A stretch of 12,073 nucleotides of DNA, taken from the NCBI GenBank assembly GCA_946479225.1, contig CAMLFI010000037.1, positions 1-12,073 on the forward strand, read 5' to 3'. This document shows, piece after piece, positions 1 to 8,400 of the stretch. Positions within the stretch are counted from its first letter, which is position 1, and every line of letters starts with the position of its first letter. The DNA is from an uncultured Mucilaginibacter sp. (GTDB taxonomy: Bacteria > Bacteroidota > Bacteroidia > Sphingobacteriales > Sphingobacteriaceae). Made by a program: the position numbers and the translations under genes. Under the pieces are notes generated by a model. It saw nothing but the letters and a program-made list of their open reading frames with translations, was not told the DNA's origin and did no database searches.

Positions 1-1839
1 CGATACCCCCGTTTCTGTAACGACCCATAAATTACCATGATTGTCTTCAACCATTTGCTTGAACACATTGCTGGCAAATCCATCACTTTTAGAAAACACC
101 TTGAAGGAGTTAGTGCCCTTAACATATTTATTCAATCCATCCTGAGTACATATCCAAACGTTATTATGCGAATCTAAAAACAGATTATGGATATCATTAT
201 TACTAATACCGCCGCTCTTTTTGTCGTTAACCATGTAATGGTAAAACTTTTTTGACGTTTGATCGAAGCGGTTTACACCGCCGCCTTCCGTGCCAATCCA
301 GATATTATTTTCAGCGTCTTTTAGCAAGCAATACAAGTGATTGTTGCTTAAGGAATACGGATTATTCTTTTGATTAAAATAATGGGTAAAAGTATTAGTT
401 TGGCTATAATAAATTTTAAGGCCGGCATCAGTTGCCAGCCAATATTCGCCCGGGTTTACTTCTAAAATATCCCGGAATACGTCCTCATTAAAAAAGCTGC
501 CTAGATTGGAATGATGTGAATGATGGATAAATTTACCCGTTTTATCGTTATATTCATCAAAGCCAAATTCTGTAAGGTTCCACAGCTTGCCTTTGGTATC
601 TACGTACAATTTATTAATCGCATTATTGCCGATACTTTGCGAATCGCCGGAATGCAAAAAAGTTGATGATAACTTTTTGTTTAATTGAATAACCGTGAGC
701 CCGTTATTTGTACCTACCCAAACCCCATTATCTTTAACCAATATACTTTTAACGGTACGCTTTGCATCCGCAAAGGGATAGAAGGAAAACTTATATTGCT
801 GCTTATCCAACTTGGTTAAGCCCTCCCTGGAGCATATCCAAATAATACCATTTTTATCCTGCAATAAACCAGCCTGCTGAAAGCTCTTAAAATCATTAAT
901 CTGCCGCCAATAGTTGCTTTGGGAGTTAAACCAATAAAAGCCATCACTACCACCCAATACCATTAAATGGTGTCCTAAGTTGAGTATCCTAAAAACTCCT
1001 TGATTTTTATTTCCGACAGACGGAAACGAGGTGAATTTACCTGTGCCTGTGTCAAACCTGAACAAACCCTTCCAATAAGTACCTACCCAAATTTTTCCTT
1101 CTTCGTCCAGGCAAAGGCTCCAAACATCGTTTGGGTTCTTATCGTTAGCTTTTTGAACTTGCAAATAGTTTACAAATGTTTTTTTTTGCTTATCAAATTT
1201 ATTTAAACCGCCACTCCAATTGCCAAGCCAAAGATTGTTGTCCCTGTCTTCAATTATTGCATTTACCGATTTCCCTTTTATCGCGTTCGCATCGGTAGGG
1301 TTAGGTTGAAAGATCTCGAAACTGTTATTCTTTTCAATAAAGCGGTTAAACCCATCATCGGTACCTATCCAAATATTATTGTCTTTATCAGCCAACAGGC
1401 TCCATATTTTATTATTGCTTAAAGATCCTGGTACTTGTTCCTGGTGATTAAATCTTTTAAACCTTTCGGTAAGTGGGTCAAGCAGATTAAGCCCATCCTG
1501 AGTTCCCACCCAAATTCTGCCCTTTTTATCCTCAATAATAGTGTTGATGTAGTTATTGGCTAAACTGGTAGTATCGCCGGGAATATTTATAAATACTTTA
1601 AAGGCATAACCATCAAAGCGACAGAGGCCATTTTCGGTTCCAACCCAGAGGAATCCATTCTTATCCTTAATTGCGCAGGTTGTACTGTTTGAGGGAAGCC
1701 CGTTGTTGGTATTATACGTTTTCGTCGCATAATTCTTAAGTTCAGGAATATTATTGCTTTTGGGTTTTTCAAGCTGAGCGTGTACGATCAGAGGCAATAA
1801 AAACGAAATTAAAAACAAAGTAATATTTAATTGCCTCAT
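1..1839 (-). CDS. Two-component regulator propeller protein, N-terminal sensor part (3' end outside the window)
   Basis: The minus-strand frame is open from an ATG at 1839 to the left edge (613 codons, no stop), so the gene is cut by the window. Residues 1-21 form a signal peptide (MRQLN, a hydrophobic run, then HAQ), so the product is exported. The rest is a string of propeller blades about 40-48 residues apart, each with an IWVGT/LWVGT-like core. The blade tryptophans lie at 65, 110, 157, 204, 251, 334, 374, 420, 467, 514, 562 and 605, with one degenerate blade near 295. Several blades are preceded by SLSNN-like turns, and GLPSN at 47-51 is typical of the first blade. This is the Reg_prop family. 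In Bacteroidota such propellers are usually the periplasmic sensor of hybrid two-component systems, followed by a Y_Y_Y domain, histidine kinase, receiver and AraC output. Those later domains are not in this window, so the hybrid assignment and the ligand (often a glycan) are inferred. The family is clear; the specificity is unknown. Confidence 0.9.
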   Translation of the reverse strand, partial: MRQLNITLFLISFLLPLIVHAQLEKPKSNNIPELKNYATKTYNTNNGLPSNSTTCAIKDKNGFLWVGTENGLCRFDGYAFKVFINIPGDTTSLANNYINTIIEDKKGRIWVGTQDGLNLLDPLTERFKRFNHQEQVPGSLSNNKIWSLLADKDNNIWIGTDDGFNRFIEKNNSFEIFQPNPTDANAIKGKSVNAIIEDRDNNLWLGNWSGGLNKFDKQKKTFVNYLQVQKANDKNPNDVWSLCLDEEGKIWVGTYWKGLFRFDTGTGKFTSFPSVGNKNQGVFRILNLGHHLMVLGGSDGFYWFNSQSNYWRQINDFKSFQQAGLLQDKNGIIWICSREGLTKLDKQQYKFSFYPFADAKRTVKSILVKDNGVWVGTNNGLTVIQLNKKLSSTFLHSGDSQSIGNNAINKLYVDTKGKLWNLTEFGFDEYNDKTGKFIHHSHHSNLGSFFNEDVFRDILEVNPGEYWLATDAGLKIYYSQTNTFTHYFNQKNNPYSLSNNHLYCLLKDAENNIWIGTEGGGVNRFDQTSKKFYHYMVNDKKSGGISNNDIHNLFLDSHNNVWICTQDGLNKYVKGTNSFKVFSKSDGFASNVFKQMVEDNHGNLWVVTETGVS

Positions 1840-2100
1840 CCTGGATTATTAAAAATTCGCCGGTAAAGCCGGTTCAATAGTTTCGATCGGTTAATTGGTA
1901 TATAAAACGAAACAGTAAATATAATCATTATTGACTTGGCTAATACAGCCAATGGCAGGAAGCCGTTCATTTGGAAATGCGGGTTGAAATGGATCGAATC
2001 CTGGTAAATTCAGATGGTAGGCGGATTGTTTTTTAATTACCTTGTAATAACTATTAGTTGCCTTGCTTTGAAAGAGAAAAGCACACCACATCCGGTACAC
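1840..2100. other. Gene-free spacer upstream of the propeller gene
   Basis: About 260 bases without a convincing gene. It must hold the promoter of the minus-strand propeller gene, but I find no good TAnnTTTG box. A small perfect inverted repeat, TTGGCT/AGCCAA (1936-1941 and 1947-1952, 5-nt loop), is the only structure that stands out; it has no T tract, so it is not an obvious terminator. A 69-codon minus-strand frame at 1891-2100 has no recognisable domain and is judged spurious. Confidence 0.5.
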
Positions 2101-2142
2101 TAAAATTTAAAGGGTACGGATCGCCGTACCCTTTAAATTTTA
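2101..2142 (-). terminator. Perfect 19-bp hairpin, likely terminator of the copper operon
   Basis: Positions 2101-2119 and 2124-2142 are exact reverse complements around a 4-nt loop (ATCG). The stem has an AT-rich outer half (TAAAATTTAAA) and a GC-richer inner half (GGGTACGG). Read on the minus strand, the distal arm ends TTTAAATTTTA, giving a U-rich 3' side. The TAA stop codon of the AraC-type regulator (2133-2135) lies inside the stem. The symmetry could allow it to work in both directions, but only the minus-strand operon ends here; the leftward propeller gene starts beyond it. Confidence 0.8.
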
Positions 2143-2696
2143 TCAATAGGCCTGCGTTGCCCCTGCCCGGAAGACTTAAACTGGCTGGGCGTTAAACCCG
2201 TCACACTTTTAAATTGGGCAGATAAATGTGCACTGCTGCTATAACCCATTTTAAACGCGATCTCGTTCAGGTTAAGTTCCCCGTATTCCAGCAGTTCTTT
2301 CACTTTGGCTATCTTTTGCTGAATAATAAATTTTTCAATGGTTGTATCTTCCGATTCTGAAAACATCCGGCTGATATAAGTATAGTCTTTATTCAACTGG
2401 TCTGATAAATAATCGGAAAAGCTCAAACGCGCATCGGCGAGATCGCTGTAATGCACTTTCTCAATGATGAGGTCTTTTACCCGTTGTGTGATACGATCTT
2501 TCTCATTATCGATGAGCTCAAAACCCAGCAGTTTGAGAGCCGAACTGATGGCGCTTAACTGCACGCTATCAGGTTCAGGATGTATTTGTGCACTGCCAAG
2601 TGAAATCTCTTCCACCTGGAAGCCGGCATTCTCCAGTTGCTGCCTTACTACCATAATGCAGCGGTCGCAAACCATATTCTTGATCGCTAAATTCAT
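2133..2696 (-). CDS. AraC-type transcriptional regulator with N-terminal HMA-like metal-binding domain
   Basis: This 187-residue protein has two parts. Residues 1-63 resemble a heavy-metal-associated fold: a CxxC loop (KNMVCDRC, Cys10 and Cys13), then an amphipathic stretch with the GFQVEEISLG pattern and a second LLGFELID strand. Residues about 85-175 are an AraC-type DNA-binding domain: first helix-turn-helix around 93-113, second around 142-164 (NEIAFKMGYSSSAHLSAQF), closing with GLTPSQF at 167-173. There is no classical cupin sensor domain, and the protein is shorter than ordinary AraC regulators. It is the last gene of the unit, 24 bp after the small metal-binding protein. By inference the HMA-like part senses Cu(I), or takes it from the neighbouring chaperone, and the HTH part regulates the operon. 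Proteins of this shape are common in Bacteroidota, but I know of no firm functional study. Whether it activates or represses cannot be read from the sequence. The reading frame and the AraC family are certain; the metal role is likely. Confidence 0.9.
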   Translation of the reverse strand: MNLAIKNMVCDRCIMVVRQQLENAGFQVEEISLGSAQIHPEPDSVQLSAISSALKLLGFELIDNEKDRITQRVKDLIIEKVHYSDLADARLSFSDYLSDQLNKDYTYISRMFSESEDTTIEKFIIQQKIAKVKELLEYGELNLNEIAFKMGYSSSAHLSAQFKSVTGLTPSQFKSSGQGQRRPIDKI

Positions 2697-2720
2697 TGCT
2701 CGTTCAAATATCGCTATTAT

Positions 2721-2933
2721 TTAAATAAGGTCAGCCTGATAGCCTTTAGCATTTAAGGCAGTAACAACCTGATCTGCTTCCAGTCCATTTGCTGTTTCTA
2801 TAGTAAGAACCTTGTCAGGTGTAGTGGTATCAACCACCCATTTATCTACGCCTTTTAAATTATCTAAAACAGGCGTTACTGCTGCTATACAACCACCGCA
2901 TTTTATGGTCGTTTTGAATTTTAAAGTTTCCAT
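2721..2933 (-). CDS. Small heavy-metal-associated (HMA) protein, probable copper chaperone
   Basis: This is a 70-residue single-domain protein, the usual length of CopZ/Atx1-type chaperones. It starts METLKFKTTIKCGGC, with the metal-binding cysteines at 12 and 15. A helix follows (around AVTPVLDNLKGV), then a strand (VLTIETANG), and the end is NAKGYQADLI, where GY is the typical end of the HMA fold. The loop is KCGGC rather than the MxCxxC seen in the neighbouring ATPase, which resembles the CGGC type found in many Bacteroidota HMA proteins. It has no signal peptide, so it is cytoplasmic. The ATG at 2933 lies 19 bp after the copA stop, and the gene ends 24 bp before the regulator, so the three are almost surely co-transcribed. 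The likely job is to bind Cu(I) and pass it to the ATPase or to the HMA-like part of the regulator. Copper is inferred from context; the sequence alone shows only a soft-metal site. Confidence 0.88.
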   Translation of the reverse strand: METLKFKTTIKCGGCIAAVTPVLDNLKGVDKWVVDTTTPDKVLTIETANGLEADQVVTALNAKGYQADLI

Positions 2934-2952
2934 TTTTGATTATTATAAATTA

Positions 2953-5187
2953 TTAAAGATTAAGTTTTGAAAATTTAAGCCGTAAACTATTGGTAACAAC
3001 CGATACTGAACTCAAAGCCATTGCCGCACCGGCAATCATCGGGTTTAGTAAAAATCCATTGATGGGATACAATATGCCCGCTGCAATGGGTATGCCAATC
3101 AGGTTATAGATAAACGCCCAGAACAGGTTTTGACGAATGGTGCGAACCGCCAGTTTAGAAAGCCTCAAAGCTTTGGGCACTTGTTGCAAATCTGACGAAA
3201 CAAGGGTGATCTTAGCCACATCCATTGCAATATCCGACCCTTTACCCATTGCTATGCTTACATCAGCCTGTGCCAACGCCTGGCTGTCATTGATACCATC
3301 ACCAATCATCGCTACGATCCTGCCCGTAGCTTGCAGTTTTTTAATAAAATCCGCTTTATCTGAGGGCATAGTGTCCGCTTGGAAATGGTCAATACCAGAT
3401 TCTTTGGCAATGGCGGCGGCAGTTTGCGCATTATCGCCGGTCAACATATATACCTCAATTCCTTGCTTTTTTAACTGGCTGATGGCAGCCGCGGAACCTG
3501 ATTTGATCGGGTCGGTAATAGCAGCAATAGCTAGCACTGTATGCTGATCGGTAAAATAGATAACTGTTTTTGCCTGGTCTAAAAGCGCATTTACAGTTGC
3601 TTTAAATTCCGGTGGTATGGCGATATGGTTCTGTTCAATCAGCTTATGACTTCCCGCAAAATAAATTTTCTCTTCAAAGGTTGCCTCAACACCACGCCCG
3701 GTTAAACTATTAAAGCCGGATATCTTTACCGATGTTTTAATCTCGGGTTTAAGGTAAGCTACAATTGCCTCGGCCAGGGGATGTTCTGATTCTTGTTCCA
3801 TGGCTAAAAATAGAGCCTGTAATTGCGGCAGATCAGCTGATAGTTGTTTTGACCAAATCAGTTCAGAAACCACGGGTTCTCCCCGGGTAATAGTGCCGGT
3901 TTTATCTAAAACCACCGCGTTAACCCGGTGGCCTGATTCCAGTCCTTCTGCATCCTTTATCAAAATACCATTCTCCGCTCCTTTGCCTATACCCACCATA
4001 ATAGCTGTAGGTGTTGCCAGCCCCAAAGAACAGGGACAGGCGATAACCAGTACCGTAACCATAGCAAGCAAGCCTTGTGTTAAAGCATGTTGTCCGCCAA
4101 ATAATAGCCAGGCACCCAAACTCAATAAAGCGATCAGTATCACAATGGGCACAAAAATACCGGCTATTTTATCCACCAGTTTTTGTACCGGCGCTTTGGA
4201 ACCTTGAGCGTCCTGTACCAATTGGATGATCTGCGCCAATAAAGTCTCACCGCCAACTTTTTCCGCCGTAAATCTGAAACTTCCTTTTTGATTTAAGGTT
4301 CCCGTAAAAACCCTGTCACCTGTTTTCTTTTCCACCGCTACAGGTTCACCGGTGATCATGCTTTCATCCACAAACGAATTACCTTCATCAACTATGCCGT
4401 CAACAGGTATTTTTTCGCCCGGCCGCACTAACAAGCGGTTACCAATCTGTACGTCTGCAATGGCAGTTTCCTTATCCCCCTGCGCAGTAACCAGCATAAC
4501 GGTTTTAGGCTGCAAGCCGATCAGCTTTTTAATAGCCGATGAAGTATTCGATTTTGCGTTTTCTTCCAGCAACTTCCCGAGCATAATAAAAACGATCACC
4601 ACCGAAGCTGCTTCAAAATAGACATGCGGATGCAAACCCTGCCGGTGCCAGAACTCAGGAAAGAAGGTATTAAATACACTGAACAAAAAGGCTATACCCG
4701 TGCTCATCGCGACCAGCGTATCCATATTGGCCCGGCCATGCAGGGTCTGTTTCCAGGCATTAATAAAGAAGTTTTTGCCGGCTATAAAAAGCACAGGAGC
4801 GGTTAACACCATCATGATATAATTGGCGTAAGGCAAATCCATAAAAACCATCCCGATCAATACGACGGGTACAGTTAAAATTATCGCCCAGGTAATATTT
4901 CGTTTTAACTGCCGGTAATGGCTTTGCTGCGCTTCGGCTTGTTTTTCTTTGCCGCCTACTGTATCAATAATCAAGTCATAACCGACTGATTGAACAGATT
5001 GCTGTAAACTCGCAGGTTGAACCAGATCAGGATGAAAAGACACTTTTACGGATTGCGTCGCATAATTAACTTCTGCCTTTTCGACACCTTTTTGTGCGCT
5101 TACCATAGATTCTACACTGGCGGCGCAAGCAGCGCAGGTCATTCCGGTAACAGGGAAAGTGAGTGTGGTAATATTGGGTGCTGACAT
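2953..5187 (-). CDS. copA: Copper-exporting P-type ATPase (P1B-1)
   Basis: This inner-membrane pump exports Cu(I) using ATP. With the ATG at 5187 it has 744 residues. It carries one N-terminal HMA domain (GMTCAAC, Cys18 and Cys21), an actuator TGE (279-281), the membrane metal motif CPC (384-386), the phosphorylation site DKTGT (Asp428), the SEHP motif of the nucleotide domain (His469-Pro470) and the hinge GDGIND (629-634). The last two membrane segments carry FIYN and MALSS, matching the YN and MxxSS signature of Cu(I) pumps, which argues against Zn/Cd or Co. The HMA domain is single, whereas E. coli CopA has two; one is common in this phylum. A longer frame begins at a TTG (5208), but that codon lies within the TAAATTTG promoter box, so the ATG is preferred. 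It is the first gene of the operon, ahead of the small HMA protein and the HMA-AraC regulator. All catalytic motifs are intact. Confidence 0.96.
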   Translation of the reverse strand: MSAPNITTLTFPVTGMTCAACAASVESMVSAQKGVEKAEVNYATQSVKVSFHPDLVQPASLQQSVQSVGYDLIIDTVGGKEKQAEAQQSHYRQLKRNITWAIILTVPVVLIGMVFMDLPYANYIMMVLTAPVLFIAGKNFFINAWKQTLHGRANMDTLVAMSTGIAFLFSVFNTFFPEFWHRQGLHPHVYFEAASVVIVFIMLGKLLEENAKSNTSSAIKKLIGLQPKTVMLVTAQGDKETAIADVQIGNRLLVRPGEKIPVDGIVDEGNSFVDESMITGEPVAVEKKTGDRVFTGTLNQKGSFRFTAEKVGGETLLAQIIQLVQDAQGSKAPVQKLVDKIAGIFVPIVILIALLSLGAWLLFGGQHALTQGLLAMVTVLVIACPCSLGLATPTAIMVGIGKGAENGILIKDAEGLESGHRVNAVVLDKTGTITRGEPVVSELIWSKQLSADLPQLQALFLAMEQESEHPLAEAIVAYLKPEIKTSVKISGFNSLTGRGVEATFEEKIYFAGSHKLIEQNHIAIPPEFKATVNALLDQAKTVIYFTDQHTVLAIAAITDPIKSGSAAAISQLKKQGIEVYMLTGDNAQTAAAIAKESGIDHFQADTMPSDKADFIKKLQATGRIVAMIGDGINDSQALAQADVSIAMGKGSDIAMDVAKITLVSSDLQQVPKALRLSKLAVRTIRQNLFWAFIYNLIGIPIAAGILYPINGFLLNPMIAGAAMALSSVSVVTNSLRLKFSKLNL

Positions 5188-5205
5188 ATAAATATTTTTA
5201 CACCA

Positions 5206-5213
5206 CAAATTTA
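5206..5213 (-). promoter_or_regulatory. Bacteroidota-type -7 promoter box for the copper operon
   Basis: The minus strand reads TAAATTTG, an exact match to the TAnnTTTG box used by the primary sigma factor of Bacteroidota. It lies 18 bp upstream of the copA ATG, implying a very short leader of roughly a dozen bases. No clear TTTG/TTG -33 element is seen about 19-21 bp further upstream, which would suit a promoter that needs an activator. A TTACAG word occurs twice (5211-5216 and 5236-5241, 25 bp apart) and may be part of a regulator site; that is speculative. Confidence 0.55.
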
Positions 5214-5445
5214 CAGCGGCCTCCCTACCTTCCAGTTACAGGATTCTGTTAAAGGTTTATATAATACTGTCAAATTATTGGGGAACGCCGAAATTTTTCG
5301 TTCAAAACCAAGCCCTGGTTTTTGTAACTAAGCCATGCCTCTTGTGCCTATTACATTTTTCTACTCCCCTAACATAAAATAACCCCGACTTGCAATTACT
5401 GAATACATATTGGTATATTAGCATTCAACCTCATATAGCGTTAAT

Positions 5446-5453
5446 TAAATTTG
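5446..5453 (+). promoter_or_regulatory. Bacteroidota-type -7 promoter box for the patatin-like gene
   Basis: The plus strand reads TAAATTTG, an exact match to TAnnTTTG, 44 bp upstream of the ATG at 5498. A good -33 TTTG is lacking at the usual distance; a TTGG at 5410-5413 is probably too far away. The call rests on one short motif in AT-rich DNA, so it is tentative. Confidence 0.4.
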
Positions 5454-5497
5454 CATTTTAATACCGCATATCTATAACCGAACTTACACTTTTTACC

Positions 5498-8400
5498 ATG
5501 GATATCGTTACCGACCTTACCGCTGAAGCTATTTCCTATATTACTTTATTTCAGGATATTTTAAAAAGCAATCCGCCTATGGAATTCTCAGGCGATTTGG
5601 ACAGTCGCGAAGATTGGTCTAAAATTGTTACTGGATATTTTAAAGACAAAACGCTAACGGCAAACCAGGAAGAACAACTGCGTGACCTGGTCTGGCACAG
5701 CCCTATCAAGTATGATCCGGGGTTGTTGAAAGAGAGATATGTTGCCATGACAGCTAACCTTATGCAATGGCTCTCTGACAAGGTTGAACCCAAATCTTCC
5801 GACCAATCGTTGCTGACATGGTTCAGAACATTGTTCATCAAACAAAATACTGATACAGGCATTTTTCAACCACCATACCAGTGGCGGCAACAAATAAGGG
5901 CGGTTTTATATGACACACCAAAAGAGCGAATCGCACTGGCCCAAATACTCAATTATATGCCGGTTCAGATAATACTGGCGCTTTTTGGTAAAGATCAGCC
6001 TTCTTACCTCATCCGCCTTTATCAGGTGTATGAGTTTGAGGGAGACAATCTTTTTTCAACGTTTGATAAACAAAAGCATAATGAATTTTGGGATGCAACG
6101 GTAAAGGTACACCGTCAAAAACGGCGTTTTTTGGCAACTACGCTGCCTGAGAGTAATAATATACTGGCTGCAGAACAACTTTTGGTTAACGATGGCATGT
6201 TGCTTCAGGAACTTAAGTATCGCGAATTTACGCTGCCGTTTGAGACACTGTACCGGGATGAACTGATTGAAGTGGCCGCAGCACGAAAAAAGCGGATGAC
6301 AGAAGCCGCAATGGTATCCGCTCAGCAAACAGACAAAGAGGCTGCAGGCGTTTTACAGGCCGACAAGGATATTATTGAACATGATGAGGTTTTTGACCCT
6401 CTACATCGGGCACAGGATATGAAACTTATGGGTCTGGCATTTTCAGGGGGTGGCATACGCTCAGCTACGTTCAATCTTGGCATCATACAGCGCTTAGCCA
6501 GCCTTAACCTGCTACACAGGTTCGATTACGCTTCTACCGTATCGGGTGGTGGCTATATCGGCGCGTGGCTTAACTCATGGATAAAAAGAACAGGCTCTGT
6601 TAACAAGGTAAGCGACCGCCTTTGTCCGGACAAGTCTGCCGATCCGCTGGCGGATGAGGTACGGCCCATACGCTGGCTGCGCATGTTCAGCAACTACCTT
6701 TCTCCCAACGCATCCATCATGTCGTCTGACGCATGGGCATCCGGCATGACATGGTTCCGCAATACGTTCATCAACCAGGTTGTACTATTGCTTTGTCTGC
6801 TTACGGTTTTGCTGTTTATTGACAATATTTATTACTCTTGGGTGGCGCTTGTAACAAATCAAACAAAAGCGCCGTCGCAATTATCAGTAGTTATTGTAAC
6901 AGGGCTGCTTTTTATTCCGGGGATAGCTTGTGCCGCAATTGCCATGAGCTCGTTTTACCGCACGCCAAAAACGAGTAAACAAACATTTATAAATGAAGTG
7001 CGCGAAAAACTGAGGGATTCTTTCCTGTTTTCATTATCAGGTAAAACCCTTACACCGCATTTCCTTGTAATGTGGTCTTGCATTTGCGCGCTCATTGTCA
7101 GTTCTTTTGTTGTTAAATATCAGCCTGGAATAAAAAGTTATGATGCATCATTATTTAACTGGATCACTTTTTCAACCTTCGTTGCTTTTCTTGTTGTGGC
7201 AATATGGGGGAATTATCATAAGCGTGAAGAACTTAAATTGGCGGGGCTTGCCAATGTTAAAGCCGGAAAAAACAGCATTGTAAGCACAATCAATAACTGG
7301 CAAATACTGTTAGCTATTGTACTTTCTTCGGCAGTGGCATCAATAGCATTTACGGCCATGTTAAAGAGTGCCGCCCACCTTCCTGATATTATTTGCATCA
7401 GCTGCGCCAAATTGAATACATCATATGAAATATTAGACAAGGTGTCGCCCGCTTCAGTCATCTTTGTAATTGGGGTTCCTCTCATCATGGAGATGTTTGC
7501 CATTGCCGTGGTAATACGGATGGCCCTGATGGGAAATCTCTTCCCCGACCATAGAAGAGAATGGTGGGGCCGCGTAGGTGGATATACCCATCGTTTTATT
7601 TTAATGTGGATATTGGTAGGCTTTATTACGCTTATTATGCCAAAATTATGGGGCTCTTACGTTCTGCCGGTTGCCTGGGGCGGTTGGTTGGGCGTTATTA
7701 CGTTTGGCGTAAAAAAAGCATTTGAGGCCCGGGAGGAAACAGCAGAAAAAAATTCTGCTATTTCCTCTATGCTAATAAAAGCGGTACCCTTTATTTTTAT
7801 GATAGGCGTACTACTTATTGGTGCCTGGCTGCTTCAATACCTTCATCCGCTCAGCGCGGTTATTAACGAGTGGTTAGCTGATACCGGCATATTACCCGCC
7901 AGCTATTTTTCCAGAAGCAGAGTCGTTAACCTAGGAGATGTGCTTTTAACGCTGATATTTTTAGTGCTTACTTTATTATTAAGTTGGCGGGTTGGCGTAA
8001 ACGAGTTCTCTTTACATCACTTTTATAGAAACAGGCTGATAAGGGCCTTCCTTGGTGCCACCCGCACCCGCGAGGACAGGATAAAAACGGCCAATCCCTT
8101 TACCGGATTTGATACCAACGATGATGTGCTTCTCAAATCAATGTGCACTAAGGAGGGTTATTTTGGCCCCTTCCCTATTATTAACGCCGCACTTAACGCT
8201 ACCGTAGTATCAGCATTGGATCGCCAGGATCGTATGGCAGAATCATTCATTTTTTCTCCGCTTTATTGCGGATTTGATTTTAGCCCCACGCGTTCATCTA
8301 CATATAATATAGATTCTATTTATGAGTACGGATACCGGCAGACAGATAAATACGCCAACGAGAACGGCGGCCCCACCCTTGGTACCGCAATGGCAATTTC

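Larger units (their letters stand above)
5188..5497. other. Divergent intergenic region between copA and the patatin-like gene
   Basis: These 310 bp hold no gene and contain the promoters of two divergently read units. A TAAATTTG box is present on each strand (minus 5206-5213, plus 5446-5453). In the middle lies an inverted repeat AAAACCA/TGGTTTT (5304-5310 and 5316-5322, loop AGCCC), with a smaller CGAAA/TTTCG repeat next to it (5289-5300). These could be hairpins or protein sites. I see no classical MerR-type dyad between promoter elements, consistent with an AraC-type regulator rather than CueR. Confidence 0.5.

Noticed and set aside
1000..1206. A 68-codon plus-strand frame inside the propeller gene
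   Set aside because: It lies antisense to a continuous coding frame with clear propeller repeats, and has no domain of its own.
1..1839. Propeller gene as a pseudogene because it lacks kinase and output domains
   Set aside because: The frame is open to the window edge; the missing part is simply outside the window.
1891..2100. A 69-codon minus-strand open frame in the spacer before the propeller gene
   Set aside because: It has no recognisable domain, a composition unlike the neighbouring proteins, and no promoter or ribosome-binding signal.
3137..4806. Several plus-strand open frames opposite copA
   Set aside because: They are shadows of the copA coding strand, which shows all the P-type ATPase motifs.
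5188..5208. Extending copA to a TTG start (seven extra residues)
   Set aside because: The TTG lies inside the TAAATTTG box, and the ATG at 5187 gives a normal N-terminus just before the HMA domain.
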